26,358 bases of DNA from Muribaculum sp. (GTDB taxonomy: Bacteria; Bacteroidota; Bacteroidia; Bacteroidales; Muribaculaceae): the NCBI GenBank assembly GCA_009775095.1, contig VSOZ01000032.1, positions 1 through 26,358 of the forward strand. Direction: 5' to 3'. Below, piece after piece: positions 16,123-24,810 of the stretch. The translations under genes were made by a program, and so were the position numbers. Under the pieces are notes generated by a model. That model was not told the origin of the DNA, did no database searches, and was given only the letters and a program-made list of their open reading frames with translations. Position 1 is the first letter of the stretch, and each line of letters opens with the position of its first letter.

Positions 16123-17817
16123 ATGTATAAACTGCATCTTGTCTGCCTGCTCTTGTTTGGGATATCTGTAGCGGCATGCTATCGTCAATCGACCGTGGCG
16201 TCTGTGCTCGCATCGGCCGATAGCCTTATGCTGCAACGTCCCGACTCCTCACTCGCCTTACTCGAAAACATACCCTCCGCCTCGCTGACCGGAAAGGCCG
16301 AGCGGGCACATCACGCCCTACTGCTAACAAAAGCCCGGCATAAAAACTACATAGACGAGACCGACGACTCCATTATAAACATAGCGCTAAAGTATTATCG
16401 ACACCACGGCGACGACTCGCTGCTTATGCAAAGTCTCTTTTACAAAGCCACCATATTGTACAACGCCACCAACTATACCAAGTCAATCGTATCGGCCATG
16501 AAAGCCGAAGAGCTTGCACGCGATCTAAACGACAACTACTGGATAGCACGCGCTTGCGATCTAATAGCCGACATATACTCAGAATCATACTACTTCGATG
16601 AAGACATAAAATATAGAAAATCGGCGGCACACTACTACAACCTATCTAAAAAGAAGACCAGCAACCGTTATGCAATATTGGAGCTTGCATCGGGATATTG
16701 CAATAACTATGATCTGGATTCCGCCCTTATTCTAATTGACAGTTTAGAGAAAGAAATAATCGTTGAGCCTGTAGATTCCGTACTTCTTGCCGAGTGTGTC
16801 AATACAATCATATATCTGTCGCTCCAAAACGCCGATTACGCCAAAGCCCGTGCACAACTTGCAAGACTGGATACATTTCACAACTACTACACTCCGGATG
16901 TCGAGTATTATATTTATAAAGCAGACATTGACTTGGCTTTTGGTAAAACCGACAGCATAATGATATTTTTAGGAAAAGCAAAGAAATTAGTTAAGAGTAT
17001 ATCAGGAAAAGCCGGTGTAGGAGCCTCTTTAATAAAATATTTAAAACAAGAAGGCCGATACAAAGAAGCTCTTGCACAGACTGACAGTATTCTTGCACTA
17101 CAAAATAAAGGCGTCTATGAACTGCTTAAACAATCGGTAATCGCAGCCCAACGCGATGCATACAATATACAGTCGAAAAAGGAAAAAATACGGGCTCGCA
17201 AAATGAAAAGTCTTATCATTTTTACCGTAATTTCCGGTATAATACTGATCGTGGCCATAATTTACTTTTATCGGATAAAAATAAAAGTAAAAAATCTGGA
17301 GATCGACAAAAGGATGAACGACATATTGATTCTATCAAATAAAATTCAACTTAAAGAAAAAGAGAATCTCAAATTAACATCCACATTGGAAGACAGCCTT
17401 AATGCCGAACAAAAAAATCATGAGAATCATGAAAATTTAAGAATGATATTATTTAGAGAACAGTGGAAAACTATCAACTCGTTATGCTACGACTATTTTG
17501 AGAAAAAGGATTGTGAGAAAACAAAACAGACTATAGTCGCCGATGTAGAAAACGAGATCAAGAAAATGTGCGATGCCAAAACAATAGCGTCAATCGAACA
17601 AAATCTAAATCAATATTTCAATAATATAATTGCTAAACTACGCAGTCAATGTCCGCAGATAAAGGATGATGACATAAAATTCATGCTATTCCTATACGCA
17701 GGATTTGCACCTCGCGCCATATGTATTTTTACTGATATAAAGCTAAAATATTATTACAACAAGCGCTCACGACTGATTGAGCGTATATCTCGTTCAAATG
17801 CTCCCGATAAAGACTAG
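16123..17817 (+). CDS. TPR lipoprotein-like membrane protein with C-terminal HTH-like domain (putative regulator)
   Basis: A 564-residue protein with four parts. Residues 1-19 are a signal peptide ending in a lipobox (VAAC, Cys19). Residues 25-345 are a helical tetratricopeptide-like array with Tyr/Ala-rich repeats such as LFYKATILYNATNYTKSI. A single membrane helix lies at 363-383, and a coiled coil at 385-440. The last 60 residues (IIAKLRSQCPQIKDDDIKFM, LYAGFAPRAICIFTDIK, YYYNKRSRLIERI) resemble the degenerate LuxR-like HTH ending of Bacteroidetes TPR regulators. The layout implies TPRs outside and an HTH inside the cytoplasm, a possible one-protein sensor. It has its own promoter and is followed by small envelope genes. 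Function is inferred; DNA binding is not shown. Confidence 0.72.
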   Translation: MYKLHLVCLLLFGISVAACYRQSTVASVLASADSLMLQRPDSSLALLENIPSASLTGKAERAHHALLLTKARHKNYIDETDDSIINIALKYYRHHGDDSLLMQSLFYKATILYNATNYTKSIVSAMKAEELARDLNDNYWIARACDLIADIYSESYYFDEDIKYRKSAAHYYNLSKKKTSNRYAILELASGYCNNYDLDSALILIDSLEKEIIVEPVDSVLLAECVNTIIYLSLQNADYAKARAQLARLDTFHNYYTPDVEYYIYKADIDLAFGKTDSIMIFLGKAKKLVKSISGKAGVGASLIKYLKQEGRYKEALAQTDSILALQNKGVYELLKQSVIAAQRDAYNIQSKKEKIRARKMKSLIIFTVISGIILIVAIIYFYRIKIKVKNLEIDKRMNDILILSNKIQLKEKENLKLTSTLEDSLNAEQKNHENHENLRMILFREQWKTINSLCYDYFEKKDCEKTKQTIVADVENEIKKMCDAKTIASIEQNLNQYFNNIIAKLRSQCPQIKDDDIKFMLFLYAGFAPRAICIFTDIKLKYYYNKRSRLIERISRSNAPDKD

Positions 17818-18023
17818 TTCATCAAAATGATACCTTAACGAGTCAATCAGCTAATATCCAACACAATACAGTTTTACACCAACCAGACTCTTATACATCT
17901 CATTTTCAACGTATAATACATGTGAGGAATTTCGCCGCATTCCACATATGCGTTGCACGCTGCATATCAACAAATTACATTTTGGATTGAGGAAAATTTC
18001 GCAGCACAAAAATTCTCCTATAC

Positions 18024-18045
18024 TAAATTTGACTACCTAATTTTG
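18024..18045 (+). promoter_or_regulatory. Two tandem candidate -7 boxes before the DUF3244-like gene
   Basis: TAAATTTG (18024-18031) and TAATTTTG (18038-18045) both match TAnnTTTG, 14 bases apart, upstream of the ATG at 18067. Neither has a good TTTG at -33; TTTC and TTC occur instead. This could suit activator-dependent initiation. The rest of the 249-base spacer from 17818 is AT-rich with only a bulged hairpin at 17920-17947. Confidence 0.4.
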
Positions 18046-18066
18046 CAATACAAATCAAGCGAAATT

Positions 18067-18447
18067 ATGAAGTCATTAAAATTTATTCAACTATTAATTT
18101 TTGTCATTCTACTGCAGCCGCGATGCTTTGCAGGGACAAAAAGCGGAAACGCTCAAGAAGTTCATTTTTTGAAAAAAGAAGGAATAACTAATCAAAAAAA
18201 GCCACGAGCACCCTCGCGGCAACATATTACATGTTATTATGAAAACGGGCAAATACATCTTTCATTTAATATCTATGAAAGTTATGCTACATTAAGTATC
18301 GAAGACGAAATTGGAGAAATTTATGATATAACACCTTTCGATACAGCATTACCGATGATTTACTCTATAGGAGAATTTAGCAACAACTTAGTGCTCAAAA
18401 TAGAAACTGACTACGGAAATATATACGAAGGTTATTTAACCTATTAA
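18067..18447 (+). CDS. Small secreted DUF3244-like protein
   Basis: A 126-residue protein. I chose the ATG at 18067 because it begins a clean signal peptide (MKSLKFIQLLIFVILLQ, likely cleavage after CFAG). Starts further upstream (17953) would add 38 residues that overlap the promoter boxes. After a basic linker the last 75 residues form an all-beta pattern (ITCYYENGQIHLSFNIYES, ATLSIEDEIGEIYDI, LVLKIETDYGNIYEGYLTY). This resembles DUF3244, a Bacteroidetes family of short secreted beta-sandwich proteins with no known job. The gene is AT-rich compared with the flanking housekeeping genes. It lies 32 bases before the lipoprotein gene, probably in one transcript. Confidence 0.7.
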   Translation: MKSLKFIQLLIFVILLQPRCFAGTKSGNAQEVHFLKKEGITNQKKPRAPSRQHITCYYENGQIHLSFNIYESYATLSIEDEIGEIYDITPFDTALPMIYSIGEFSNNLVLKIETDYGNIYEGYLTY

Positions 18448-18479
18448 ATATTACTTAACTATTTATTATTAATTCATTT

Positions 18480-19481
18480 ATGAAAAATTTCATATATCCA
18501 TTTGCTTGCACGCTTATGGTAGCCGGTTTATCGGCTTGTAGTAACACACAGGATGTAATTACCGAGTCATCCGAAGATGCAGTCAAGATTGTCTACATTG
18601 AAGATGGAGTAATCAACACGTCAGGAGCACGCTCAGGCGATAACGGCGGCACGGCCACGTTAGCTTTCCGTGACGAAAACAGCCTCAAAGCATTTGCCGA
18701 CGACTTAGCAGGTATGACAGCTGAAGAACGTAATGAGAAATTACAATCAATGGGCATAACGAATCTTCATCTCGCTGCAGAACAGGCCGACAAAGAACTT
18801 GAAGTCATCGGCGAAGAAGCCAATTCGGAAGAAGAATTTCGTCAAATGTACAACAAGTATGTAGAGAAATATAACGGAATTCTCATTACCAACTACATTG
18901 ACAAGAGCGACCTTACTCTATACGTACCCGACGGCGACGAGGTAAAGAGCTATATCGCAAATGAAAAGGGCCAATATGTAGTAGCCGGCAATATCATCGA
19001 AAAGCAAGCTGATGCAGCACTCCCCGAAAGCATCAAAGCTACCTCTGAAGCCGTCATAAATGCGCAGACAGCCGCAGCAGCCGAAACGAACTTAAATTCA
19101 TATGTATATTCACCCAAAAAGCACAAAAGAGTATCTTTCACCGCATCGCGAGCCTATAATACTATACATTTCTATATGAAAGCGGAGAAAAAGATGTGGT
19201 ACGGCTGGAAAAGCGACGGCAATAGAAAATATATAATTGAACCTTATCTGAATAATATAAAATATAATCCGCCCGTTTACCCGGTATATGTTTCTACATC
19301 AGCTGTCAATGCCAATATGGGTACTGCTACAGGCACTGTAACCGGTACAATATACACTTGGACCGATATGACACTTGATCTTGACAGCAACGGCAATGAA
19401 GTAACAGGTCCCGACGGCTTCCCGAAAAGATCAAGGGATAAGTCCAAAACCGTGACAGTAAACCTACCCCTTACAATTTAA
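18480..19481 (+). CDS. Lipoprotein, DUF4848-like, unknown function
   Basis: A 333-residue predicted lipoprotein: signal peptide 1-19 and lipobox GLSAC with Cys20. The middle (about 70-130: LKAFADDLAGMTAEERNEKLQSMG, EEEFRQMYNKYVEKY) is helical. Then come ILITNYIDKSDLTLYVP and a Tyr-rich segment, and a beta-rich C-terminal half with Thr/Val strands (TGTVTGTIYTWTDM). The pattern AGMTAEERN...LxxMGI...EEF...Y...KYNG...SDLTLYVP recalls DUF4848, a Bacteroides family, though I hold this name loosely. No catalytic motif is visible. It follows the DUF3244-like gene by 32 bases with no promoter between, so the two look cotranscribed. Confidence 0.68.
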   Translation: MKNFIYPFACTLMVAGLSACSNTQDVITESSEDAVKIVYIEDGVINTSGARSGDNGGTATLAFRDENSLKAFADDLAGMTAEERNEKLQSMGITNLHLAAEQADKELEVIGEEANSEEEFRQMYNKYVEKYNGILITNYIDKSDLTLYVPDGDEVKSYIANEKGQYVVAGNIIEKQADAALPESIKATSEAVINAQTAAAAETNLNSYVYSPKKHKRVSFTASRAYNTIHFYMKAEKKMWYGWKSDGNRKYIIEPYLNNIKYNPPVYPVYVSTSAVNANMGTATGTVTGTIYTWTDMTLDLDSNGNEVTGPDGFPKRSRDKSKTVTVNLPLTI

Positions 19482-19563
19482 GATAAACATGTGTTAAATA
19501 ACGGCATCTCTATGTCGGTATCGGTTAAATTAATATTTAGTTTCTCATATTAAGTTAATTTAG

Positions 19564-19594
19564 TTTGAAATACCGGCATGAGGTGCTAATTTTG
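19564..19594 (+). promoter_or_regulatory. Promoter of the porin-like gene
   Basis: TTTG (19564-19567), 19 bases, TAATTTTG (19587-19594): full match to the Bacteroidetes promoter, 35 bases before the ATG at 19630. It separates this gene from the lipoprotein transcript. Confidence 0.65.
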
Positions 19595-19629
19595 CCTCGA
19601 CCCAAACACTTATTTAATTTCACATTATT

Positions 19630-20289
19630 ATGAAACCTAAATTTTCATTTATTTCAGTTTTGCTAATTGCAATGGTAACCAACATCAGTGTATCGGCACA
19701 ACAACTACGCTGGGGTGCTCAGGCCGGAGTCAACATCAACGCCCCCGACAGCGAAAACACCCGCATAGGCTTTAACGTGGGAGGCAAAGCGGAATACAGC
19801 TTCCGTTCGCCGTCAAAAGGCTGGCTCGTCGATGCAGAGCTAAATCTATCGTACATACCGTACGGACATAAGGTATCATACGCACATGAGGGCACCGACG
19901 AAGGTAATTGGAATGCTTCAAAAACAGCCGATTTCAACAACAACACCTACTTTCTAAACATACCAGTTACTGCAGGCTACCGAGTGGCCCTCAGCGACAA
20001 TGTGAGCATCAACTTCAACGCCGGTATGTTTTTCAACACCGGACTCTGGGGCCGCGCCAAGCTGAAATATCCCGGCTTCGACATGGACGAAAGCTCATTC
20101 AAGAAAGGCAGCGAGGGCGGCGACATGAAGCGCTTCAACTACGGCGCCTTAGTCAAAGCGGGAGTACAGTTCAAAGAACACTATCAGCTGTCGGTGTCAT
20201 ACAACCAAGGCCTTTCAAAGCCGGGCCACGACCACGCATTGAGCAATCGCCAACGCATGTTCAACATATCGCTCGGTTATATTTTTTAA
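19630..20289 (+). CDS. Small outer-membrane beta-barrel (porin-family) protein
   Basis: A 219-residue exported protein with a signal peptide (MKPKFSFISVLLIAMVTNIS, cleavage near VSA/QQ). The mature part starts RWGAQAGVNIN and is made of alternating amphipathic strands (GFNVGGKAEYSF, WLVDAELNLSYIPYG, YFLNIPVTAGYRVAL, VSINFNAGMFFNTG, ALVKAGVQFKEHYQLSVSYNQGL). It ends FNISLGYIF, with the C-terminal Phe typical of outer-membrane barrels. Size fits the eight-stranded OmpW/PorT-like fold common in Bacteroidetes. It has its own promoter, so membership of the upstream lipoprotein locus is uncertain. Confidence 0.87.
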   Translation: MKPKFSFISVLLIAMVTNISVSAQQLRWGAQAGVNINAPDSENTRIGFNVGGKAEYSFRSPSKGWLVDAELNLSYIPYGHKVSYAHEGTDEGNWNASKTADFNNNTYFLNIPVTAGYRVALSDNVSINFNAGMFFNTGLWGRAKLKYPGFDMDESSFKKGSEGGDMKRFNYGALVKAGVQFKEHYQLSVSYNQGLSKPGHDHALSNRQRMFNISLGYIF

Positions 20290-20293
20290 TAAT

Positions 20294-20470
20294 TCATAAA
20301 TGCATAGTTCATAATGCATAATGCTTAGTGCATAGTTCTTAATTCTGAGTGCATAGTGCATAATCGTTTATCACGGTCTTGGTGAGAGCGCAATTATGCA
20401 CTATGCATTTTCCATTATGAATTCAGCATTATGAATTATGAATTGAGAACTATGAACTATGAATTGTAAA
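20294..20470. repeat. AT-rich imperfect palindrome built of TGCATA/TGAATT units
   Basis: The core TGCATAGTGCATAAT (20350-20364) pairs perfectly with ATTATGCACTATGCA (20393-20407) across a 28-base loop. Outside it, degenerate repeats of GCATAGT, TTCATAAT and GAACTATGAATT carry an imperfect inverted symmetry over the whole stretch. It fills the spacer between the porin-like gene and the pepP promoter. No coding potential is seen. It could be a MITE-like insertion or a slippage-grown repeat. Confidence 0.75.
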
Positions 20471-20472
20471 AA

Positions 20473-20503
20473 TTGCATTATGAATTTTTATTTATTATCT
20501 TTG
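20473..20503 (+). promoter_or_regulatory. pepP promoter
   Basis: TTG (20473-20475), 20 bases, TATCTTTG (20496-20503), a full -7 match, 36 bases before the ATG at 20540. It sits directly against the end of the AT-rich palindromic repeat. Confidence 0.58.
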
Positions 20504-20539
20504 ACCTTGACTTAATAATGAATACTCAATACCTACACC

Positions 20540-21913
20540 ATGTTTTCAAAAGATATTTACATTCAGCGCAGAGCCGAGCTTAAAAAGAATGTCGGTTCAG
20601 GCGTGTTGCTATTTATCGGCAACGACGAGCAAGGTCTTAACTACGAAGACAATACATTTCGTTATCGTCAGGACTCTTCGTTTCTTTACTATTTCGGGCT
20701 GTCATTTGCAGGCCTGTCGGCCATAATAGACATCGACGAGGAGAAGACCATAATATTCGGCGACGAGCTGACTATCGACAGCATAGTATGGATGGGCACC
20801 CAACCCACACTGCACGAAAAAGCCGAAGCGGTGGGAGTAACCGACACACGCCCGTCGGCCGACATAGCATCATACATAGCCAAAGTGGCCGAGCAGGGCC
20901 GCACTCTGCACTATCTGCCTCCCTACAGAGCCGAGCACAAACTGAAACTGATGGACTGGACGGGAGTGCTTCCCGCTCATCAGGAGGGTTCCATACCGTT
21001 TATAAAAGCCGTGGCCGCACAGCGCAATATAAAAGCGCCGGAAGAGATAACCGAAATCGAAAAGGCTTGCAACATAACGGCCGACATGCACATAACAGCC
21101 ATGAAAGTACTGCGCCCGGGCATGTATGAGTATGAGGTCGTGGCAGAGATGAACCGCGTGGCAGAGATGAACAATTGCGAGCTATCGTTTGCCACAATCG
21201 CAACCATCAACGGCCAGACACTCCACAACCACTACCACGGCAACATAGTAGGGCCCGAAGCGCTGTTTCTTATCGATGCCGGTGCCGAACTGCCTTCGGG
21301 ATACTGCGGCGACATGTCATCGACCATACCGGCAGGCAAGAAGTTCACGCCACGCCAATGCGAGATATATCTGATACAGAACGCCATGCATCTTGCAGCG
21401 GTCGATGCCCTGCGCCCCGGCATACCGTACATGGATGTCTACGACCTGTCGGCCCGGGTGATGGTCGACGGACTAAAGCAACTCGGACTGATGAAGGGCG
21501 ACACCGATGCAGCCGTACGTGAAGGAGCCCATGCCCTGTTCTACCCCCACGGACTGGGACACCTTATGGGTCTTGACGTCCATGACATGGAGAATCTGGG
21601 CGAAGTGTGGGTAGGCTATGGCGGAAAGCCCAAGAGCACCCAGTTCGGCCGCAAAAGCCAGCGTCTGGCCGTGGCTCTGCAGCCCGGTTTCACTCTTACG
21701 GTAGAGCCCGGCATATACTTCATACCCGAGCTTATCGACCTGTGGCAGGGTCAAGGCCGATTCACCGACTTCATAAATTACGATAAAGTACAGCAGTACC
21801 GCGACTTCGGAGGCATACGCAACGAAGAAAATTATCTGATAACCGACAACGGAGCACGCCGCCTCGGCAAAAAGATACCCCTCACACCCGAAGAGGTCGA
21901 GGCGCTGCGCTGA
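20540..21913 (+). CDS. pepP: Xaa-Pro aminopeptidase (peptidase M24B)
   Basis: Aminopeptidase P, which removes an N-terminal residue when proline follows it. The 457-residue cytoplasmic protein has the N-terminal domain (about 1-155) and the pita-bread catalytic domain. All five metal ligands are visible: Asp246 (LIDAGAE), Asp258 (CGDMSST), His341 (HGLGHLMGLDVHD), Glu389 (TVEPGIYF) and Glu429 (IRNEENYL). The second histidine of the HGLGH motif is the ligand. There is no signal peptide. It appears monocistronic, with its own promoter and a REP-like repeat just downstream. Confidence 0.94.
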   Translation: MFSKDIYIQRRAELKKNVGSGVLLFIGNDEQGLNYEDNTFRYRQDSSFLYYFGLSFAGLSAIIDIDEEKTIIFGDELTIDSIVWMGTQPTLHEKAEAVGVTDTRPSADIASYIAKVAEQGRTLHYLPPYRAEHKLKLMDWTGVLPAHQEGSIPFIKAVAAQRNIKAPEEITEIEKACNITADMHITAMKVLRPGMYEYEVVAEMNRVAEMNNCELSFATIATINGQTLHNHYHGNIVGPEALFLIDAGAELPSGYCGDMSSTIPAGKKFTPRQCEIYLIQNAMHLAAVDALRPGIPYMDVYDLSARVMVDGLKQLGLMKGDTDAAVREGAHALFYPHGLGHLMGLDVHDMENLGEVWVGYGGKPKSTQFGRKSQRLAVALQPGFTLTVEPGIYFIPELIDLWQGQGRFTDFINYDKVQQYRDFGGIRNEENYLITDNGARRLGKKIPLTPEEVEALR

Positions 21914-21949
21914 AACGGCCGACAATGCGCTACACGCCGTTTACACGAC

Positions 21950-22100
21950 TCAGAAGCAAAACCCGGTTGAAGAGTCAATATCCAGCCGGAAAGTAGGGGC
22001 GCCAGTACTACGGCGCCCGCGTACCCGGATGGCCATATAGGCAGAAATCACATTGATTCGAATATAGCGCCCTGTTTAACAATCGCTTTTTTATCATTGA
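21950..22100 (+). repeat. REP-like intergenic repeat, copy 1
   Basis: It starts TCAGAAGCAAAACCCGGTTGA and contains GTAG (21993-21996), then a perfect 7-bp stem GGGCGCC/GGCGCCC (21997-22003, 22012-22018) with loop AGTACTAC. It continues through ATGGCCATATAGGC to AACAATCG and a T-run. The same order of blocks recurs at 25629-25791. GTAG plus an adjacent palindrome is the hallmark of REP elements. It occupies most of the 316-base spacer between pepP and thrS and may also end the pepP transcript. Confidence 0.75.
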
Positions 22101-22131
22101 TGCGATTTAATATCACTTCAATTATAAAAGA

Positions 22132-22163
22132 TTGTGAGAATATGAAATAAATGACTAAATTTG
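22132..22163 (+). promoter_or_regulatory. thrS promoter
   Basis: TTG (22132-22134), 21 bases, TAAATTTG (22156-22163), a full -7 match. The leader to the ATG at 22230 is about 60 bases. Confidence 0.58.
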
Positions 22164-22229
22164 CAGTCGTTTTTGACATAAAGGGTGTGTTATGTCCTTA
22201 TGTCACGACCGAGAATTAAAAAATACATA

Positions 22230-24167
22230 ATGATAACAATTACATTTCCCGACAAAAGCACGAGGCAATACGAGGCCGGCACCACTCCGCTTCAGGTAGC
22301 CGAAAGCATAAGCCCCCGCTTGGCGCAGGACATACTTGCCGCCACGATCAACGGCGAAGATTGGGACATAAGCCGTCCTATCGACAAAGACGCCGAAATA
22401 AAACTCTTCAAGTGGGATGACGCCGAAGGCAAACACGCTTTTTGGCACAGTTCGGCACACCTGCTTGCCGAAGCTCTTCAGGAGCTGTTCCCCGGCGTGA
22501 AGTTCGGTATAGGACCGGCTATTGAAAACGGTTTTTACTACGACATCGACCCCAACGGGCACAACATCACCGCGGCCGACTTCCCCAAGATCGAAGCCAA
22601 GATGATCGAACTCGCCCAGAAAAAAGAGCCGATCGTAAGAGCCGACATATCCAAGGCCGACGCCATGAAGCTCTTCGGCGACCGCAACGAAGAGTACAAA
22701 TGCGAGCTCATAAGCGAGCTTGAAGACGGACGGATAACCACCTATACACAAGGCTCGTTCACCGACTTGTGCCGCGGTCCGCACATTGCCAACACCGCAC
22801 CCATCAAGGCCGTCAAGATAACATCGCTTGCCGGAGCATACTGGCGCGGCGACGAGAAGCGCAACCAGCTCGTACGCGTATACGGCATCACCTTCCCCAA
22901 GAAAAAGATGCTCGACGAGTATCTGGTCATGCTTGAGGAGGCCAAGAAACGCGACCACCGCAAGCTCGGCAAGGAGATGGAGCTTTTCGCATTCTCGTCT
23001 AACGTCGGAGCCGGACTACCCCTCTGGTTGCCCAAAGGCGCGGCTCTGCGCGACCGTCTCGAGCAATTTCTGCGCAAAATACAGAAGCAGTACGGCTATC
23101 TTCAGGTAATCACGCCCCACATAGGCAACAAGATGCTCTATGTGACCTCAGGACACTATGCCAAGTACGGCAAAGACTCGTTCCAGCCCATCCATACACC
23201 CGAAGAGGGCGAGGAATACCTGCTCAAACCGATGAACTGTCCCCACCACTGCGAGATATTCAAAGCCTATCCCCGCTCCTACCGCGACCTTCCCATGCGA
23301 CTGGCCGAATTCGGCACCGTATACCGCTACGAGCAGAGCGGAGAGCTTCACGGCCTGACCCGAGTACGCGGCTTCACTCAGGATGACGCACACATATTCT
23401 GCGCTCCCGACCAGATAAAGGATGAATTCCTCAAAGTGATGGACATCATCTTCTATATCTTCAAGGCACTGAAGTTTGACAACTTCGAGGCCCAGATATC
23501 GTTGCGTGACCCCAATCACAAAGAGAAATATATAGGTAGCGACGAGAACTGGCATCTCGCCGAGCAGGCCATCATAGAGGCATGCGCTGAAAAAGGCCTT
23601 AACGCACGCACCGAACTCGGCGAAGCGGCTTTCTACGGACCCAAACTCGACTTCATGGTCAAGGATGCTCTCGGACGCCGCTGGCAGCTCGGTACAATTC
23701 AGGTCGACTACAACCTGCCCGAACGCTTCCAGCTCGAATACACCGGCGCCGACAATCAGAAGCATCGCCCGGTTATGATACACCGCGCGCCCTTCGGCTC
23801 ACTCGAGCGCTTCGTGGCTGTACTTCTCGAGCATACTGCCGGACGCTTCCCGTTGTGGCTTGCTCCCGATCAGGCTGTCGTACTCCCCATCAGCGAGAAG
23901 TTCAACGACTACGCCTACGAAGTGGCGAAGCAGCTCAATGCAGCCGACGTGCGGGCCATAGTCGATGACCGAAACGAAAAAATCGGCAAGAAAATCCGCG
24001 ACAATGAGCTCAAACGCATACCCTATTTACTTATAGTAGGTGAAAAAGAAGCCGAAAACGGTGAAATTTCTGTAAGAAAACAGGGCGAAGGTGATAAAGG
24101 TACAATGAAAATTACTACCTTTGCAGAATATTTGACTCAGGAAGTCAACCAAATGATAAATCAATAA
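22230..24167 (+). CDS. thrS: Threonyl-tRNA synthetase
   Basis: Class II synthetase charging tRNA-Thr, 645 residues, full length. Domains in order: TGS (1-62), the editing domain with HSSAHLLAEA (His73, His77) and the later CRGPH, the catalytic core with the zinc-binding MNCPHH, motif 2 RYEQSGELHGLTRVRGFTQDD and motif 3 IHRAPFGSLERF, and the C-terminal anticodon-binding domain. I chose the ATG at 22230 (MITITFPDKS), which begins the TGS domain. An in-frame start at 22185 would add 15 residues without support. It is the first gene of the conserved thrS-infC-rpmI-rplT cluster and is followed by infC after 8 bases. Confidence 0.97.
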   Translation: MITITFPDKSTRQYEAGTTPLQVAESISPRLAQDILAATINGEDWDISRPIDKDAEIKLFKWDDAEGKHAFWHSSAHLLAEALQELFPGVKFGIGPAIENGFYYDIDPNGHNITAADFPKIEAKMIELAQKKEPIVRADISKADAMKLFGDRNEEYKCELISELEDGRITTYTQGSFTDLCRGPHIANTAPIKAVKITSLAGAYWRGDEKRNQLVRVYGITFPKKKMLDEYLVMLEEAKKRDHRKLGKEMELFAFSSNVGAGLPLWLPKGAALRDRLEQFLRKIQKQYGYLQVITPHIGNKMLYVTSGHYAKYGKDSFQPIHTPEEGEEYLLKPMNCPHHCEIFKAYPRSYRDLPMRLAEFGTVYRYEQSGELHGLTRVRGFTQDDAHIFCAPDQIKDEFLKVMDIIFYIFKALKFDNFEAQISLRDPNHKEKYIGSDENWHLAEQAIIEACAEKGLNARTELGEAAFYGPKLDFMVKDALGRRWQLGTIQVDYNLPERFQLEYTGADNQKHRPVMIHRAPFGSLERFVAVLLEHTAGRFPLWLAPDQAVVLPISEKFNDYAYEVAKQLNAADVRAIVDDRNEKIGKKIRDNELKRIPYLLIVGEKEAENGEISVRKQGEGDKGTMKITTFAEYLTQEVNQMINQ

Positions 24168-24175
24168 ACTACCGA

Positions 24176-24754
24176 ATGGATAACAAACCCGGAAATCAGG
24201 GGCCGCAGCGCGGCTACCAACAACGTAGAGGACCTCAGCAAAAGGAGAAAGAGCCTTACGTGATCAATGAACGCATTCGCGCCCGCGAGGTACGCCTTGT
24301 CGGCGACAATGTGGAGACCGGCATCTACTCCATTCACGATGCTCTGAAATTGGCCGAGGAGAAGGGTCTTGACTTGATCGAAATCTCCCCCAACGCTGCC
24401 CCTCCGGTATGCAAAATTCTTGACTATCAGAAGTTTCTTTATCAGCAGAAGAAGCGTCTGAAAGAACAGAAGGCCAAATCCACCAAAGTAGTGGTCAAGG
24501 AGATACGGTTCGGACCGCAGACCGATGACCATGACTACAACTTCAAGCTCAAGCATGCACAGGGCTTCCTCAAAGAAGGCGCCAAGGTAAAAGCCTACGT
24601 ATTCTTCCGCGGACGCTCCATCCTCTTCAAAGAGCAGGGCGAAGTTTTGCTTCTGCGCTTTGCCAACGACCTTGAAGAGCTTGGCAAACTCGAACAGATG
24701 CCGGTGCTTGAAGGGAAAAGAATGACGATAATGCTATCGCCCAAGAAAAAGTAA
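24176..24754 (+). CDS. infC: Translation initiation factor IF-3
   Basis: IF-3 binds the 30S subunit, blocks premature 50S joining and checks the start codon. The 192-residue product has the N-terminal domain (NERIRAREVRLVGDN, then EISPNAAPPVCKILDYQKF) and the C-terminal domain (KEIRFGPQTDDHDYNFKLKHAQGFL, ending MTIMLSPKKK). A Gln/Gly/Pro-rich lead of about 27 residues precedes the usual start. It begins with an ordinary ATG, not the rare AUU used for self-regulation in E. coli. Spacing of 8 bases to thrS implies cotranscription. Confidence 0.96.
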   Translation: MDNKPGNQGPQRGYQQRRGPQQKEKEPYVINERIRAREVRLVGDNVETGIYSIHDALKLAEEKGLDLIEISPNAAPPVCKILDYQKFLYQQKKRLKEQKAKSTKVVVKEIRFGPQTDDHDYNFKLKHAQGFLKEGAKVKAYVFFRGRSILFKEQGEVLLLRFANDLEELGKLEQMPVLEGKRMTIMLSPKKK

Positions 24755-24810
24755 TTTTGTCGAGCAATCGACCGAATAATTATAACTCGAATTAATAAAA
24801 TTTTTAAGAA

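Noticed and set aside
17920..17947. Bulged hairpin ATGTG-GAAT/ATTC-CACAT as a terminator of the TPR gene
   Set aside because: No T-run follows and it is 100 bases past the stop codon.
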